Below, one piece after another: positions 31,496 to 41,434 of a stretch of DNA of 64,000 bases; the first letter of the stretch is position 1, and each line of letters starts with the position of its first letter. Both the position numbers and the translations under genes were made by a program. The notes under the pieces are model-generated. The model had not been told where the DNA came from and ran no database searches. It saw only the letters and a program-made list of their open reading frames with translations. Origin of the DNA: Solimicrobium sp040544425 (GTDB lineage: Bacteria; Pseudomonadota; Gammaproteobacteria; Burkholderiales; Burkholderiaceae_D); NCBI GenBank assembly GCA_040544425.1, contig JBEONO010000004.1, positions 1 through 64,000 of the forward strand, in the 5' to 3' direction.

Positions 31496-32356
31496 CTATT
31501 TGCCTGAAATGATTGCTTGCAGAAAATTTGCCGCCAGATGAATGTCAACAATTAACTGCTGGCGCTCCGCGTCGATATTTTTGCCCGCCTGCTGCAATGT
31601 CATTAACTGTTTGATTCTGCTTTGTGCAATTAAACTGGAATGCCTGACAGCGGCAATTTTTTGTCGCCCGCTACCGATGTGTCCTTCCGCTACATTTTTG
31701 AGTGACAGGAGCAGTTCTCTGATTTTCAGCGGCCCAATGCCAGTACAGCTTTGATGGATCGCCTCGACCGTGGTGGTGGCGCTCAATTTTGTTCGACCAG
31801 CCAATGCGGTTTGTATTAGTTTGAGCCGGCTTTCTTTCGATGCGTCTAATTTGTAAACGCTGTCTATCGAGCCGCTTTTGCAATTCACATATCTCAAGTT
31901 GAAAGCAAGGATCGGGGGCAGCGCGGGTGGCTTGCCTTCGTCCAATTGAGGACACTCCCGGAAAACCTCAAGTTCAGCCAGATCCTGCAAATATTGCCGC
32001 GACACCAGGCGTAACTGATTGCCTTCGCTGATAAAGTTTTCTTCACAATCTGGTGTTGCCAGTGACTTTAAATGGAAAAATGCCCGGTACACTTTCTCTT
32101 CACAGTTACTTCGGTCAGCCACGCCAAGATCAGTTCTGCGCAGCATGCCTTGTGCTGCAAACAGGGTTTCCAGCTGTTGTCGGGCTTCGAGTTGTACCGC
32201 TGGCGTGAACAGATCGCTACACCATTGCCACAGCTGTTCAAATCCAGTGTCAGCAGCTTGCGGATCCTTGGCTGCCTTCGAGCGGGCTTTGCTGATATCT
32301 GCTTCGGTAATTTGATAGGTTCTCGAGTACCAGTGATTCCGGCTGATTGAAAACAT
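31496..32356 (-). CDS. Hypothetical protein
   Basis: A 286-residue protein with no domain I recognise, no signal peptide and no membrane segment. I chose the ATG at 32356 (MFSISRNHWYSRTYQIT), which has GAGGT 6 bases upstream. The frame is open 13 codons further. It is rich in Gln, Ala and Leu with predicted helices; the last 100 residues (TTVEAIHQSCTGIGPLKIRE to LQAIISGK) look like a helical bundle. It is alone on its strand: 100 bp or more separate it from the DUF1631 gene, and an intrinsic terminator lies at its 3' side. Probably a lineage-specific gene. Confidence 0.6.
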   Translation of the reverse strand: MFSISRNHWYSRTYQITEADISKARSKAAKDPQAADTGFEQLWQWCSDLFTPAVQLEARQQLETLFAAQGMLRRTDLGVADRSNCEEKVYRAFFHLKSLATPDCEENFISEGNQLRLVSRQYLQDLAELEVFRECPQLDEGKPPALPPILAFNLRYVNCKSGSIDSVYKLDASKESRLKLIQTALAGRTKLSATTTVEAIHQSCTGIGPLKIRELLLSLKNVAEGHIGSGRQKIAAVRHSSLIAQSRIKQLMTLQQAGKNIDAERQQLIVDIHLAANFLQAIISGK

Positions 32357-32464
32357 GACGCACCTCGTGATTGGCTGAATGTAGACAGTAAACACGCTGC
32401 AGGGGAATGCAGCAGGGGTGCCATTTTTTCATTGCGCTGCGGTTTGGCCTATAAGCGATATCCC

Positions 32465-34834
32465 TTAGTTGGGATAGTTCTGAACCTCGCCGTCTTCGAG
32501 CGGCTTGCCGATTTTTTTCAAAAACTCCACCTCGCGCAATAACGATTCAACCGCACGTTCAAAGGTTGGCGCCGTCTCCACAAACATCAAGGTGCCGTTG
32601 CCGAGCGCATGGTTTAACGAGATCGGGCTGTAGATAATTGGATTGGGAGAATCGTCCAGCCGGAACATGAACAGCGATTGGCTGTTCGATACCCAGATCA
32701 ATCTGGCAGGATGATAGTTACGGTCGATCTTGCACTCCACACGCGTGCCTACCTGCATATCGGATAGCCAGTCATAATCAACCTTGGCAGTATTGGCAAC
32801 AGGCGGGCTGATGTGCACCATCGCCGCAATCCCTTTTTTGGTAAAGGCGGTTTCGATACTGCGGCCATCCAGGGGTGGCGGCGCGATCGCTTTCGAGATG
32901 GTCGCTTCTTCCTGAATCGTTTCGACCTTGAACATCTGACGCAGCTCATCCAGGCTTGGCAGCGGCTTGCCGCTGGCCCCTTCGGCATTGGCCAATACCT
33001 GCGCATGCACCGCCAGCAGCTGATCCATGGCCTCTTTGGTTTCTTCCTCGGACAAATGCAGCGCATTCAATCCGCTCTGAATAATTTTGACCAGCTTGGG
33101 CAAAAGTTTGACCAATTCGAGGCGGTCGGAGGTGCTGCTTTTTTCCTGAGAGCTCCACACCAGATCCGGCAGGGCGTTGAAAAACAGCAGCAGCTTGGCG
33201 CGAATCGCTTTCGAGGCATCGCCCTTGGCATTGCTGATTCTGACCGAGGCCCTGACCAGAACATGCACCCAGATATTCAGACAGAAATCGACGATCCGCT
33301 GGTCCAGATTCAAGGGCAGCAACACTTCACGCACTGCTTCCGTAATTGCATAGGTCAGGTTGCCAATTCGCAGCACCGTTTCCATGACGGCGATATTGCG
33401 TTTGGTGACCGGGTCGGAACGAACCAGTTCCTCGGCCATGAAGGTTTTCAGCTCGGCCAGGCAAGTCACGAAAATATCCGTGTCGTCGTGAAAACCATCC
33501 AGGATTTTTTTGATGATGCGCCGGATTTCTGAATCCACGCCCTGACCCAGTTCGCTGTCCGGCGCCAGACCCACTGACACCATTCCCATGTGATTCAACA
33601 GTTGCCGGGTCGGGTGATCGACCTGTTCCAGCGTGCTCGGATCAAGTACCGCCGATTTCAAAAATGGAATCTGCAATTGACCGAGTTGCGGACGCATCCC
33701 GGCCGGCAGTTGCTCATCGCGCAGCATCAGTTCGAACAGGACCGCCATCAGATCCAGCGCCCGACGGTCGGCCGGTGTGGTCAGCGCCGGATCGATCTGA
33801 TTGCCAAGTGCAAACAGCTGATTGCCTGATGGCGCGATTTGGCCGTCAACACTGCGACCTTGCGCAGCCATGCGCTGGAACTCGTTCAGGCGGGCGATCA
33901 ATTCGGCGGAAGCCGGACTGGCCAGCGCCGGTCCAACGCCGGGTCCGCCCTGAGAAGAACCCAGGATGCCGTCCAGCAGCGCCTGAAAAGCCAGCGGGCT
34001 GACATTGACCGAATCGCCAGCGACAGGATTGGCCGTGCCGTTTGGGTGCATACCGAGTCGCTGCTGCATTTGATCCAATAGACGCTGCAAGGTCGGTGTG
34101 GCATCAGTGTTCTGCGTGCCTGAAGCCTGGCCACCTTCTGTTGGCCTGTAAGCAGACCCGTGCGCACTCTGCTCCTGCTGGCGACCTGCCAAAGTAGGGC
34201 GGGTGTACAGCTTGGGACTGATCCCGCCGGATTTAAATACCTCGCACAGGTCGGCGTAATATTCCGGCAGATACAGGGCCAGGGAGTTGGTGGAATAGGA
34301 CAGCAGGAAAGTGCGAATTTTTTCATCCTGTACCTTGTCGTACAAAACCTCATACAAGGTATGGGCAATCAGTTCCGGCCGGAACGGGTTGTCTTTTTCT
34401 TTGACGTCCGCTTTTTCCAGCATTTGCGAGATGATGAAATTGAGCATGGCCAGACTCTCGCTGCAGGAAGCGCTCAGCCGGCTGACCAGATGTCCGACTT
34501 CAATTTGACGGGTGATGATCTGGTCATCGATCAGCGTCAGATTGTTCGCAGTCATATGAGCAACTGCCACACGTTCATCGGAATACATGCCGGCTATGGC
34601 CTGTTCGATTTTCTTTTTATACTCGGTTTCGATATTGTGCAATAACTCGTCACCCGACTTGCGCAACAGCGCACGCGCGCCATTCAAGGTGTAGTAATCG
34701 GTGGTGGCCGAATTGACGCCCAGTGCCTTGGCCAATTCCTGATCCGAATTCTGCGCCATGCGCTGCACCAGAATTGAGAATTTTTTCAGCGCAGCTTTCT
34801 TGGCTGATTGAATGACTTGTTGGTATTGATTCAT
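32465..34834 (-). CDS. DUF1631 family protein
   Basis: A 789-residue cytosolic protein that matches the DUF1631 family, common in Burkholderiales and some gammaproteobacteria and of unknown function. Features: a helical N-terminus (IQSAKKAALKKFSILVQRMA), FRPELIAHTLYEVL (about 150), a Gln/Gly/Pro-rich linker (about 225-330), a long helical core (DTPDSELGQGVDSEIRRIIK-like region at about 440-640), and a C-terminal small beta domain (QVGTRVECKIDRNYHPARLIW, VSNSQSLFMFRLDD; about 690-760) that resembles PilZ folds. A c-di-GMP role is thus possible but no RxxxR motif is clear. Apparently transcribed alone. Confidence 0.8.
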   Translation of the reverse strand: MNQYQQVIQSAKKAALKKFSILVQRMAQNSDQELAKALGVNSATTDYYTLNGARALLRKSGDELLHNIETEYKKKIEQAIAGMYSDERVAVAHMTANNLTLIDDQIITRQIEVGHLVSRLSASCSESLAMLNFIISQMLEKADVKEKDNPFRPELIAHTLYEVLYDKVQDEKIRTFLLSYSTNSLALYLPEYYADLCEVFKSGGISPKLYTRPTLAGRQQEQSAHGSAYRPTEGGQASGTQNTDATPTLQRLLDQMQQRLGMHPNGTANPVAGDSVNVSPLAFQALLDGILGSSQGGPGVGPALASPASAELIARLNEFQRMAAQGRSVDGQIAPSGNQLFALGNQIDPALTTPADRRALDLMAVLFELMLRDEQLPAGMRPQLGQLQIPFLKSAVLDPSTLEQVDHPTRQLLNHMGMVSVGLAPDSELGQGVDSEIRRIIKKILDGFHDDTDIFVTCLAELKTFMAEELVRSDPVTKRNIAVMETVLRIGNLTYAITEAVREVLLPLNLDQRIVDFCLNIWVHVLVRASVRISNAKGDASKAIRAKLLLFFNALPDLVWSSQEKSSTSDRLELVKLLPKLVKIIQSGLNALHLSEEETKEAMDQLLAVHAQVLANAEGASGKPLPSLDELRQMFKVETIQEEATISKAIAPPPLDGRSIETAFTKKGIAAMVHISPPVANTAKVDYDWLSDMQVGTRVECKIDRNYHPARLIWVSNSQSLFMFRLDDSPNPIIYSPISLNHALGNGTLMFVETAPTFERAVESLLREVEFLKKIGKPLEDGEVQNYPN

Positions 34835-34986
34835 TTACTTGAGGCCCGAAGCGATGGTTATGAGAAAGCAGACGCCCACCGATTCTACCTTGCAGGGTGG
34901 GTGATGCAGGCCAGTTTGTTACAGATATGGCGCGATTGCAACAACGCTGAGCAAATGCTGTGCCGCACCACGCCCGCCGGACGCCA

Positions 34987-36039
34987 TCATCGGAAATTCA
35001 GTCGCGCCAGCGCGCCCTGGTCACCGCTGGCCCAGGCGGTGCTGCGGCCCGCTGCGAAACTGAGTGCGTCAAAGCCACTGACACCGTCCGGGTAGCTCAG
35101 CGGTTCCCAGGTCTGACCGTCATCGCGCGAGATATCGGCACCACTCGGGCCGACTGCGATCAGCGTTGCTGCTGTGTTGGGAATATATTTCACCGCCGAG
35201 CGAAAGCCCGACAAACCTTTTTTCCGGACCAGCTTCCAGCTCTTGCCACCATCGCTGGTAATGGCCACGTTATCAATCGCTGCCGTCTCTTTTTTATAAT
35301 CACCGCCTACGATCACGCCATGCAGGGCATCGCGAAAGGTTATGGAAAAAATACCGGCTGACTCATTGCAGGCCAGCGGCGAATCGGCCCAGGTCCAGGT
35401 CTTGCCCCGGTCGCCGCTGTGCAAGACACGGCTTGCATCGACGCTGTTGAGTGCGATCCAGGCATCGTTGCTGCCAAAGGTTGCAATGTTCGAGCCACTG
35501 GCCGAAAACGCACCCTCATTGGGGCGCGCTTTCGGTAGCGCGGTATCTGGAATTTTGGTCCAGCCTGCGCCGCCATTGGACGTCGTGAGAATTTGCAGAC
35601 GATCGCCAATCGCGTCGCCAACCACCAGACCATGTCGGGCATCCCAGAACGCCATCGAATCCAGAAAACCTTGGGGATCAGGGTTGGTATATTGTCGCGT
35701 CCAACTCTGTCCGGCATCGCTGGTTTTGTAGATGCGTGAGCTGCTCGCTTCGCCGATGCTCAGCACGTAGACGGTTTGCGCGTCGATTGCCTTGATATCG
35801 CGAAAATCCAGTGGCGTTGTCGAATCCGGCAAAATGATTTTGTTCCAGTTCGTTCCACCATCGACAGTGCGCAGCACCGTGTTGCCCGAACCGCTGGCCC
35901 AGGCCACCTTGTCATTGACTGCGCTGACACCGCGCAGGCGCGCACCGACCAGGCTGGTCTGTTTGCTCCAGTTTGGCATTGTGTCTGCGAAGACGAGGCT
36001 GGTCAGGCAAAGTATGAAACACAGAACAGCTAACTTCAT
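34987..36039 (-). CDS. Exported BNR/YCF48-like beta-propeller protein
   Basis: A 350-residue protein with a signal peptide (1-18, ending VFA). It contains repeated BNR/Asp-box-like motifs: VLRTVDGGTNWNKI, IYKTSDAGQSWTRQ, ILTTSNGGAGWTKI, VLHSGDRGKTWTWA, AITSDGGKSWKLV and ISRDDGQTWEPL, i.e. six blades. Annotated relatives include 'photosystem II stability factor-like' and sialidase-like propellers; no catalytic residues for a glycosidase are evident. It lies 12 bp downstream of the M13 peptidase gene on the same strand, so the two are likely one transcript. Role unknown; a periplasmic or secreted binding scaffold is likely. Confidence 0.8.
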   Translation of the reverse strand: MKLAVLCFILCLTSLVFADTMPNWSKQTSLVGARLRGVSAVNDKVAWASGSGNTVLRTVDGGTNWNKIILPDSTTPLDFRDIKAIDAQTVYVLSIGEASSSRIYKTSDAGQSWTRQYTNPDPQGFLDSMAFWDARHGLVVGDAIGDRLQILTTSNGGAGWTKIPDTALPKARPNEGAFSASGSNIATFGSNDAWIALNSVDASRVLHSGDRGKTWTWADSPLACNESAGIFSITFRDALHGVIVGGDYKKETAAIDNVAITSDGGKSWKLVRKKGLSGFRSAVKYIPNTAATLIAVGPSGADISRDDGQTWEPLSYPDGVSGFDALSFAAGRSTAWASGDQGALARLNFR

Positions 36040-36051
36040 GGAAATTCTCCT

Positions 36052-38100
36052 TTACCAGATAATGATGCGTTTATCCGGCGCGACATACATCTGATCATTT
36101 TCCTTCACCTCAAACGCTGAATAAAACCCCGGCTGATTCACCAGCGGCAAATTGCCGCGTGCCTTGCTGGGCGAATGCGGATCAACATTAATCAATCGAA
36201 TTGTCTCCGCGTCTCGCGCCTTGCCGCGCCACACCTGGGCCCAACCCATGTAGAGCCGCTGGTTGCCGGTATAGCCGTCGATCACCGGTGCCTCGTGACC
36301 GCCCAGGGATAACTGGTACGCCTTGTAGGCAATCGCGAGACCAGAATTGTCGGCGATGTTTTCACCCAGGGTGAGTTCGCCATTGACGTGGTAACCCTCA
36401 ATCGGGCTGAACGCGCTGTATTGCTGAACCAGTGCTGAGGTCAGGGCCTTGAAATTGGCTTTGTCATCCTTGGTCCACCAGTCGCGCAAATTGCCGTCAC
36501 CATCGGACTGGCTGCCGGCATCATCAAAACCGTGGCTGATCTCGTGACCGATCACCGCACCAATACCGCCGTAGTTGACGGCATCATCGGCCTCTGCGTT
36601 AAAGAACGGCGGTTGCAGGATCGCAGCCGGGAACACAATTTCATTGTTGCGCGAGTTGTAGTAGGCATTGACGGTTTGCGGGCTCATGCCCCACTCGGTT
36701 TTGTCTACCGGTCTGCCGAGCTTGTTGACCTGACGCTGATCTTCAAATTCTCTGGCGCGCATCACATTGCCGACCAGATCATTTTTTCTGATCACCAGTT
36801 TGCCGTAGTCGCGCCACTTTTCGGGATAAGCGATTTTGGGGGTAAATTTGGATAGTTTGATCAGCGCTTCATGTTTGGTGTCGGTGCTCATCCAGCTGAG
36901 CGACTCGATGCTCTGCTGATACGCCAGCGTCAGATTGCCAACCAGCTTTTCCATGCGCGCCTTGTATTGAGGCGGGAAGTATTTGGCGACGTATAACTGA
37001 CCCAGTGCTTCCGGCACAGCGGCTTCGACTTCCGCGATGCCGCGTTTCCAGCGCGGCTTGTTTTCCGGAATGCCGCGCAGGATTTTGCTGTTAAACGCGA
37101 AATCTTCATCGACAAATTTTTTGGACAGGTAGGGCGCGAAGGCATTCAGTGCGCGCCATTTGTAATAGGTTTTCCAGACCTCGAACGGCGTGTCCTGAAT
37201 GATTTTATTCATGTCCTTGATAAAGCTCGGCTGACGCACGATCACGTAATTGACTTTTTTTGCCACGCCCGTTTCGGTGAGGTAAGCGGTCCAGTTAAAG
37301 TTCGGCAGCTTTTCGCCGAGTTCCTGCACATCGACTTTGTTATAGGTCTTGACCGGATCGCGATTTTGCACGCGGGTCCACTGGATTTTGGCCAGCGCGG
37401 TTTCCAGATTCAAAATTTGCGCCGCAAACTGCGCGCCGTTTTTGGAGCCGGCCAGTTCAATCATGGCCTGCACGTGTTTCAGATAGGCCTCGCGAAAGCC
37501 TTTCATTTTTGCGTCATCCTGGTTCAGATAGTAATCGCGGTCGGGCAGGCTCAGTCCGCCCTGATTCAGATACACCGCATAGACTTTGCTGTCGCGCGCA
37601 TCCTGGCCGATCGAGATATTGATCGGTGAGGCGATATTCCATTTGCCGAACGCGGCGCTCAAGGCGGGCAACTGGCTTTTACTTTTCAAGCGTTCAACCT
37701 TGACGAATAAATTCTGGATCGGCTTGATGGCCAGTTGGTCGGCCAGTGGTTCATTCATGTAGCTGTTATACAGGTCGACAATTTTTTGTCCGTTAGATCC
37801 GTCCGGGATATCCTTTGTCTCGGTCAGTGTTGTGACCAGATCATGCAGCCGCGACTCGTTCAAATCGACCAGCACATCGAACGAAGTGTATCTGGCCCGA
37901 TCCGCCGGAATCTCTTTGGCGTCCAGCCACTTGCCGGACATGAACTGCACGAAATCATCCTGCGGCCGCACACCGTGATCGAGCCACTGCAACTCAATGC
38001 CCGAATTCGGGGTTGCAGGTTCGGACTGCGCGTTGGCTGCAGTCGGCATGGTGAAGCAGAGGGCCACCAGAGTGGTGATTGAAATCAGATTGCCTTGCAT
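36052..38100 (-). CDS. M13-family zinc metallopeptidase (PepO/neprilysin-like)
   Basis: A 682-residue exported peptidase of typical M13 length. The signal peptide ends near TAANAQ. The N-terminal domain has the family pattern DDFVQFMSGKWLDAKEIPAD. The catalytic zinc site is HEISH in GGIGAVIGHEISHGFDDAGS, the third ligand is Glu in LTLGENIADNSGLAIAY, and the C-terminal substrate site is NVDPHSPSKARGNLPLVNQP. It would degrade oligopeptides in the periplasm or outside. The propeller gene follows at once, and an amidohydrolase gene lies upstream across a repeat element; the three might form a peptide or amide utilisation set. Confidence 0.93.
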   Translation of the reverse strand: MQGNLISITTLVALCFTMPTAANAQSEPATPNSGIELQWLDHGVRPQDDFVQFMSGKWLDAKEIPADRARYTSFDVLVDLNESRLHDLVTTLTETKDIPDGSNGQKIVDLYNSYMNEPLADQLAIKPIQNLFVKVERLKSKSQLPALSAAFGKWNIASPINISIGQDARDSKVYAVYLNQGGLSLPDRDYYLNQDDAKMKGFREAYLKHVQAMIELAGSKNGAQFAAQILNLETALAKIQWTRVQNRDPVKTYNKVDVQELGEKLPNFNWTAYLTETGVAKKVNYVIVRQPSFIKDMNKIIQDTPFEVWKTYYKWRALNAFAPYLSKKFVDEDFAFNSKILRGIPENKPRWKRGIAEVEAAVPEALGQLYVAKYFPPQYKARMEKLVGNLTLAYQQSIESLSWMSTDTKHEALIKLSKFTPKIAYPEKWRDYGKLVIRKNDLVGNVMRAREFEDQRQVNKLGRPVDKTEWGMSPQTVNAYYNSRNNEIVFPAAILQPPFFNAEADDAVNYGGIGAVIGHEISHGFDDAGSQSDGDGNLRDWWTKDDKANFKALTSALVQQYSAFSPIEGYHVNGELTLGENIADNSGLAIAYKAYQLSLGGHEAPVIDGYTGNQRLYMGWAQVWRGKARDAETIRLINVDPHSPSKARGNLPLVNQPGFYSAFEVKENDQMYVAPDKRIIIW

Positions 38101-38127
38101 TTTTTATCCTTAAAAAATTTGCTCCCC

Positions 38128-38198
38128 GTCGTTCCCGCGGCCTTAGGCGGGAACCTGGTGACGTTTGATTGCCAACCACAGCGATGCGCCACCAGTAG
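38128..38198. repeat. REP-like element, second copy
   Basis: GTCGTTCCCGCGG starts a left arm (38128-38158) that matches the arm at 29853-29883 closely, with its own hairpin (TTCCCGC...GCGGGAA). The following sequence resembles the middle of the first element but the right arm is degraded. It lies in the gap between the amidohydrolase and M13 genes. Confidence 0.65.
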
Positions 38199-40322
38199 TC
38201 AGTCCTTTGCTTCCATGCCAAATTTGCCCATTTCGCGACCGGCTGCATTGGCACCACTGCTGGCACCACCGCTGGCATCAGGCAGCTGCTCCAGATTTTT
38301 CATCACCGGCGGATTTTGCACAAACGGTTCAATCCCCAGTTCCTTGTCAATCTCATGCGGATAGATTAATTTGCCACGCGTAATCACCAACGCAACCTTG
38401 CGCACATCGCCGATGTTGACGGTCGGATCGCCATCCACCAACAGCAGGTCGGCCAGTTTGCCCGGCACAATCGAACCGCGTTCGTTGCCGGTACGCGTGT
38501 AGGTGGCGCCATTTTTTGTTGCGACCTGCAAGGCCTGTGCTGGCGTCAATCCGGCTTTGACATACAGCTCAAGTTCAGCCTGCAAGGTAAATCCGGGCAG
38601 TGCATCGGTTCCGGCTACCAGCGGAATCCCGGCGCGATACATCCTGCCGACAAATTCCACCATCTTGTTATACGAGGCCAGATGCGTTTTGGCAGTGGCA
38701 TCATCCGGAATATCCATCTGACCAACACTGAAGGAACGCTTGACGTCCGGAGGCATATGGTCGGCCACGGCGCGATACGGCTCGGCCATATCACCGTCGC
38801 GTTGTTTGATGAAGTCAAAGGTCGCCAGAGTCGCATCGATCGACGTATGGTGATCCTGCAGCAGCTTGATGAAATCCTGGACTGGTTTGGAATCGAAATC
38901 CAGTCCAGCTACCTGATCGGCGGGTAATTTGAAGCGGTCCAGCGTGCGGGTATCGGTGGTGGGCGTGACCAGGAAATTCAACAAGACCTGGTTGATGTGT
39001 TGAATCTCATCGTAGCCCTGCTCGACGGCTTCCTGGGCGCGCATGAAGACCGGAATATGGCCCGAGACGCGCATGCCTTTGCTGTGCGCGTAGGCAGTAA
39101 TGGTCGGAACCAGCTCCTTGGGGAAGGAGTTGTAAATCTTCAGTTGCGGATAGCCGTGTTCTGCGTACCAGTCAACCGCATGTTTGGCTTGGTCCAGATT
39201 GCTGATCACAAATCCATTGTTGGCCGAGTACGGGCTTTTTCCTTCCAAAAATCCGCTCGGCACCAACTGCGGTGAGAGCAGTTGATCGGCGCTGATTTCA
39301 TCGATCATCTTCTGCATTTCGGCATTCGAATTGCCCATGTCGCGCACGCTGGTGACACCGGCTGCCAGATTCAATCCGCCCGACCAGCGATCAACATGGC
39401 CGTGCATGTCAAACAGTCCCGGCAACATTACCCGTCCCTCTGCATCGATCTCATGATCGGCACCGGCTACGGGCGACCCGGCTGGCAAGACCTCGGTGAT
39501 TTTTCCGCGCAATACATACACATCAGACGGCGCACCCAGCTGCGCGGTTTCGCTGTCAAACACACGCGCATTGCGGATCACGGTCAGGCCGTTTAACGGA
39601 TGCTGAATTTTGAGCGCCAGTTCTTTTAGCAGTTTGTCGGAAGCCGCGGTCTGGTGTTTGGCCAATTCAGCCGAGTTGGACTGCCAGCCTTCTTCAATCA
39701 GCGTCATGTAGCCGGGCGCAACGTAGGCAAACAGGCGCGGCGTCTTGCCGCTGGTGGCCCAATAAAATTGCGGATTAAACCCGATCCCGGTCTGCGCCAG
39801 CAATTGCACCCGTTGCGTCTTGCCCTTGTTCTTGACGGTGATCTCATCGACCTTGTGTTGACTTAATTCGCCGGAGGGCAGCAGCGGCAGCTTGTTGTCA
39901 GTGCGTCTGGCCAGTGCGGTGATGGCCAGCGAGTTCGTTTCAAAGGTCGAGTTCATGGGCAGATAAAATGCGCTGCCCTGCAAAGTCTTGCTGCCGTGCT
40001 CGGAGGTGGAATGCCATTCTGCCTGTTGACCCTTGATGCTGAAATGATCGTCGACCTTGGCTCCGAAGGTCGAGGCGCCGACCACTTCATACGAACTCAT
40101 GGTGCCGTCTTTGGCCAGATGAATGACTTCATCCAGATCGGGTCCGCGGCCATTGTCCTTGAAGGTGAAATGCACTTTCAGGGTATCGGGCGCGCTGGTT
40201 TCGACGATCTGTTTTCCGGCGATGGTACCGTTGTCCAGAATGATGGTGTACTTGATGGTCTCTGCTGCCTGTACTGAGAATGCGCAGGCCAAAGCGATTG
40301 CTGACAACGTGATTTTCTTCAT
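38199..40322 (-). CDS. Exported amidohydrolase-family protein
   Basis: A 707-residue protein from the ATG at 40322 (AAGGAG 6 bases upstream); the signal peptide ends FSVQAA. Residues about 20-235 form an extra beta-rich domain. The metal-dependent amidohydrolase domain follows: MLPGLFDMHGHVDRW (HxH metal ligands), GVTSVRDMGN, then AYAHSKGMRVSGHIPVFMR, YDEIQHINQVL, LVAGTDALPGFTLQ (the late Asp), and the closing NERGSIVPGKLADLLLVDGD. Such exported members include imidazolonepropionase-like and prolidase-like hydrolases. The substrate is unknown. It is the first gene of a set that includes M13 and the propeller. Confidence 0.87.
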   Translation of the reverse strand: MKKITLSAIALACAFSVQAAETIKYTIILDNGTIAGKQIVETSAPDTLKVHFTFKDNGRGPDLDEVIHLAKDGTMSSYEVVGASTFGAKVDDHFSIKGQQAEWHSTSEHGSKTLQGSAFYLPMNSTFETNSLAITALARRTDNKLPLLPSGELSQHKVDEITVKNKGKTQRVQLLAQTGIGFNPQFYWATSGKTPRLFAYVAPGYMTLIEEGWQSNSAELAKHQTAASDKLLKELALKIQHPLNGLTVIRNARVFDSETAQLGAPSDVYVLRGKITEVLPAGSPVAGADHEIDAEGRVMLPGLFDMHGHVDRWSGGLNLAAGVTSVRDMGNSNAEMQKMIDEISADQLLSPQLVPSGFLEGKSPYSANNGFVISNLDQAKHAVDWYAEHGYPQLKIYNSFPKELVPTITAYAHSKGMRVSGHIPVFMRAQEAVEQGYDEIQHINQVLLNFLVTPTTDTRTLDRFKLPADQVAGLDFDSKPVQDFIKLLQDHHTSIDATLATFDFIKQRDGDMAEPYRAVADHMPPDVKRSFSVGQMDIPDDATAKTHLASYNKMVEFVGRMYRAGIPLVAGTDALPGFTLQAELELYVKAGLTPAQALQVATKNGATYTRTGNERGSIVPGKLADLLLVDGDPTVNIGDVRKVALVITRGKLIYPHEIDKELGIEPFVQNPPVMKNLEQLPDASGGASSGANAAGREMGKFGMEAKD

Positions 40323-40363
40323 GGTCATCTCCTTAAAGTTGATTTTCTCAAAACACCTGTCTG

Positions 40364-41115
40364 TCAATGGTAGCGATTTAAGATCTCTGCCATCCTTCCG
40401 TCATCCCTGATTTTTCTGACCGCCTCGCTCAGTTGCAGCGCCGACAATTTGCTTTTTTTTGAGATCGCACAACCGGTCTCATGGACTTGCAGCATAAAAG
40501 GCCGCTTGCCAAACATCGCAGCATGATTGGTTTGCCGGACGAAGTAGTAATAAGTCTGCGCGTCGACAATCGCGTAAGCGCTGCGGCCGGCCACCATTTT
40601 TTTGAGCAGACTTTCTTCGGAGGGCGCGTCGTCGCGAGTCACGCTGCCGTTGGCGATTGCCTCGCTCAGTAGCGGATATTCAAATCCGATTACTGTGCCT
40701 ACGCTGTGGTTATTGAGTTGGGAGAGGTTGGTCAGGTCACCTGCAGCGAGCTGGCCGATGATGATTTCTGTGGTGTCGAACAGCGTATCGGTCCACACCA
40801 GATTGTCTGGCCGGGTGAACCAGGCTCTCTTGGTGCGACAGACCATATCCACCGTGCCGTCGCCGAGCAATTGTTCAATACGGTTTCTGGGAATCATGGT
40901 GGCGCTGGCCGGCAATTTCATTCCCGGGCGATTTCATTCATCAGATCAAACAGAATGCCGCCGTTTGGGTTGTTGTTCTGGTCGCGCAAAATAAATGGCG
41001 CTGCGTAGTTTTGATTGATGCCGAATTTTAAGGTGGGCGTTTTGTCTTGCGACCAGCACGATCCTGCCCAACCCAATGTCAAGATGATCAGCAGAAGTCG
41101 CATTGGCAGAAGCAT
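40364..41115 (-). pseudogene. Frameshifted periplasmic solute-binding protein gene (SBP_bac_3-like)
   Basis: Two adjacent frames make one protein. The first (41115-40918) gives a signal peptide and LKFGINQNYAAPFILRDQN, then GGILFDLMNEIARE and a stop. The second (40921-40364) continues MKLPASATMIPRNRIEQLLG, DGTVDMVCRTKRAWF and on to a normal end. Reading through as NEIARE-MKLPASAT needs one extra base at the junction near 40919, where CGGGAATGAAATT is read. The family is the amino-acid-type extracellular solute-binding proteins (about 250 residues, matching the sum). Either a recent pseudogene, a sequencing error, or less likely a programmed frameshift. The ATGA overlap would also allow reinitiation, but the second part lacks a signal peptide. 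Confidence 0.75.
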
Positions 41116-41434
41116 TGGAGAGAGGAGATCCCTTGGTGACGTGTGTTGTGCAAAACATCAGGCAACACACTATATCTGAAGTTGCATGAAATGGAGATCA
41201 ATTTTGCTGATTGGGGATTTGGCGTTGTTTAAAAGATTATGGAAATAATGATTTGGCGGTTGTCGAATGGTGGATACGACAATGTTTGGCTAAGTGGGAT
41301 AACTAATTGTGTGGCCTCGCCAGATGCATACAGTTTGCAAGCTCATGAGGTGTCAGATTCAGCAAGCCGTTTGCGATTTGATGCCGACTAATTTAAACAA
41401 AAATTTGTTTGTAGTATGCCGAAAGCGACATATA
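41116..41434. other. Intergenic region with candidate toxin-antitoxin operator
   Basis: 319 bp between the divergent SBP and HigB-like genes. The only structure noted is a perfect 7-bp inverted repeat, AAACAAA (41395-41401) / TTTGTTT (41404-41410), 25 bp upstream of the toxin start, a plausible binding site for the antitoxin. No other gene is supported. Confidence 0.4.

Noticed and set aside
32813..33532. 239-codon open frame opposite the DUF1631 gene
   Set aside because: Shadow frame rich in Gln and Phe, lying wholly inside a well-supported gene.
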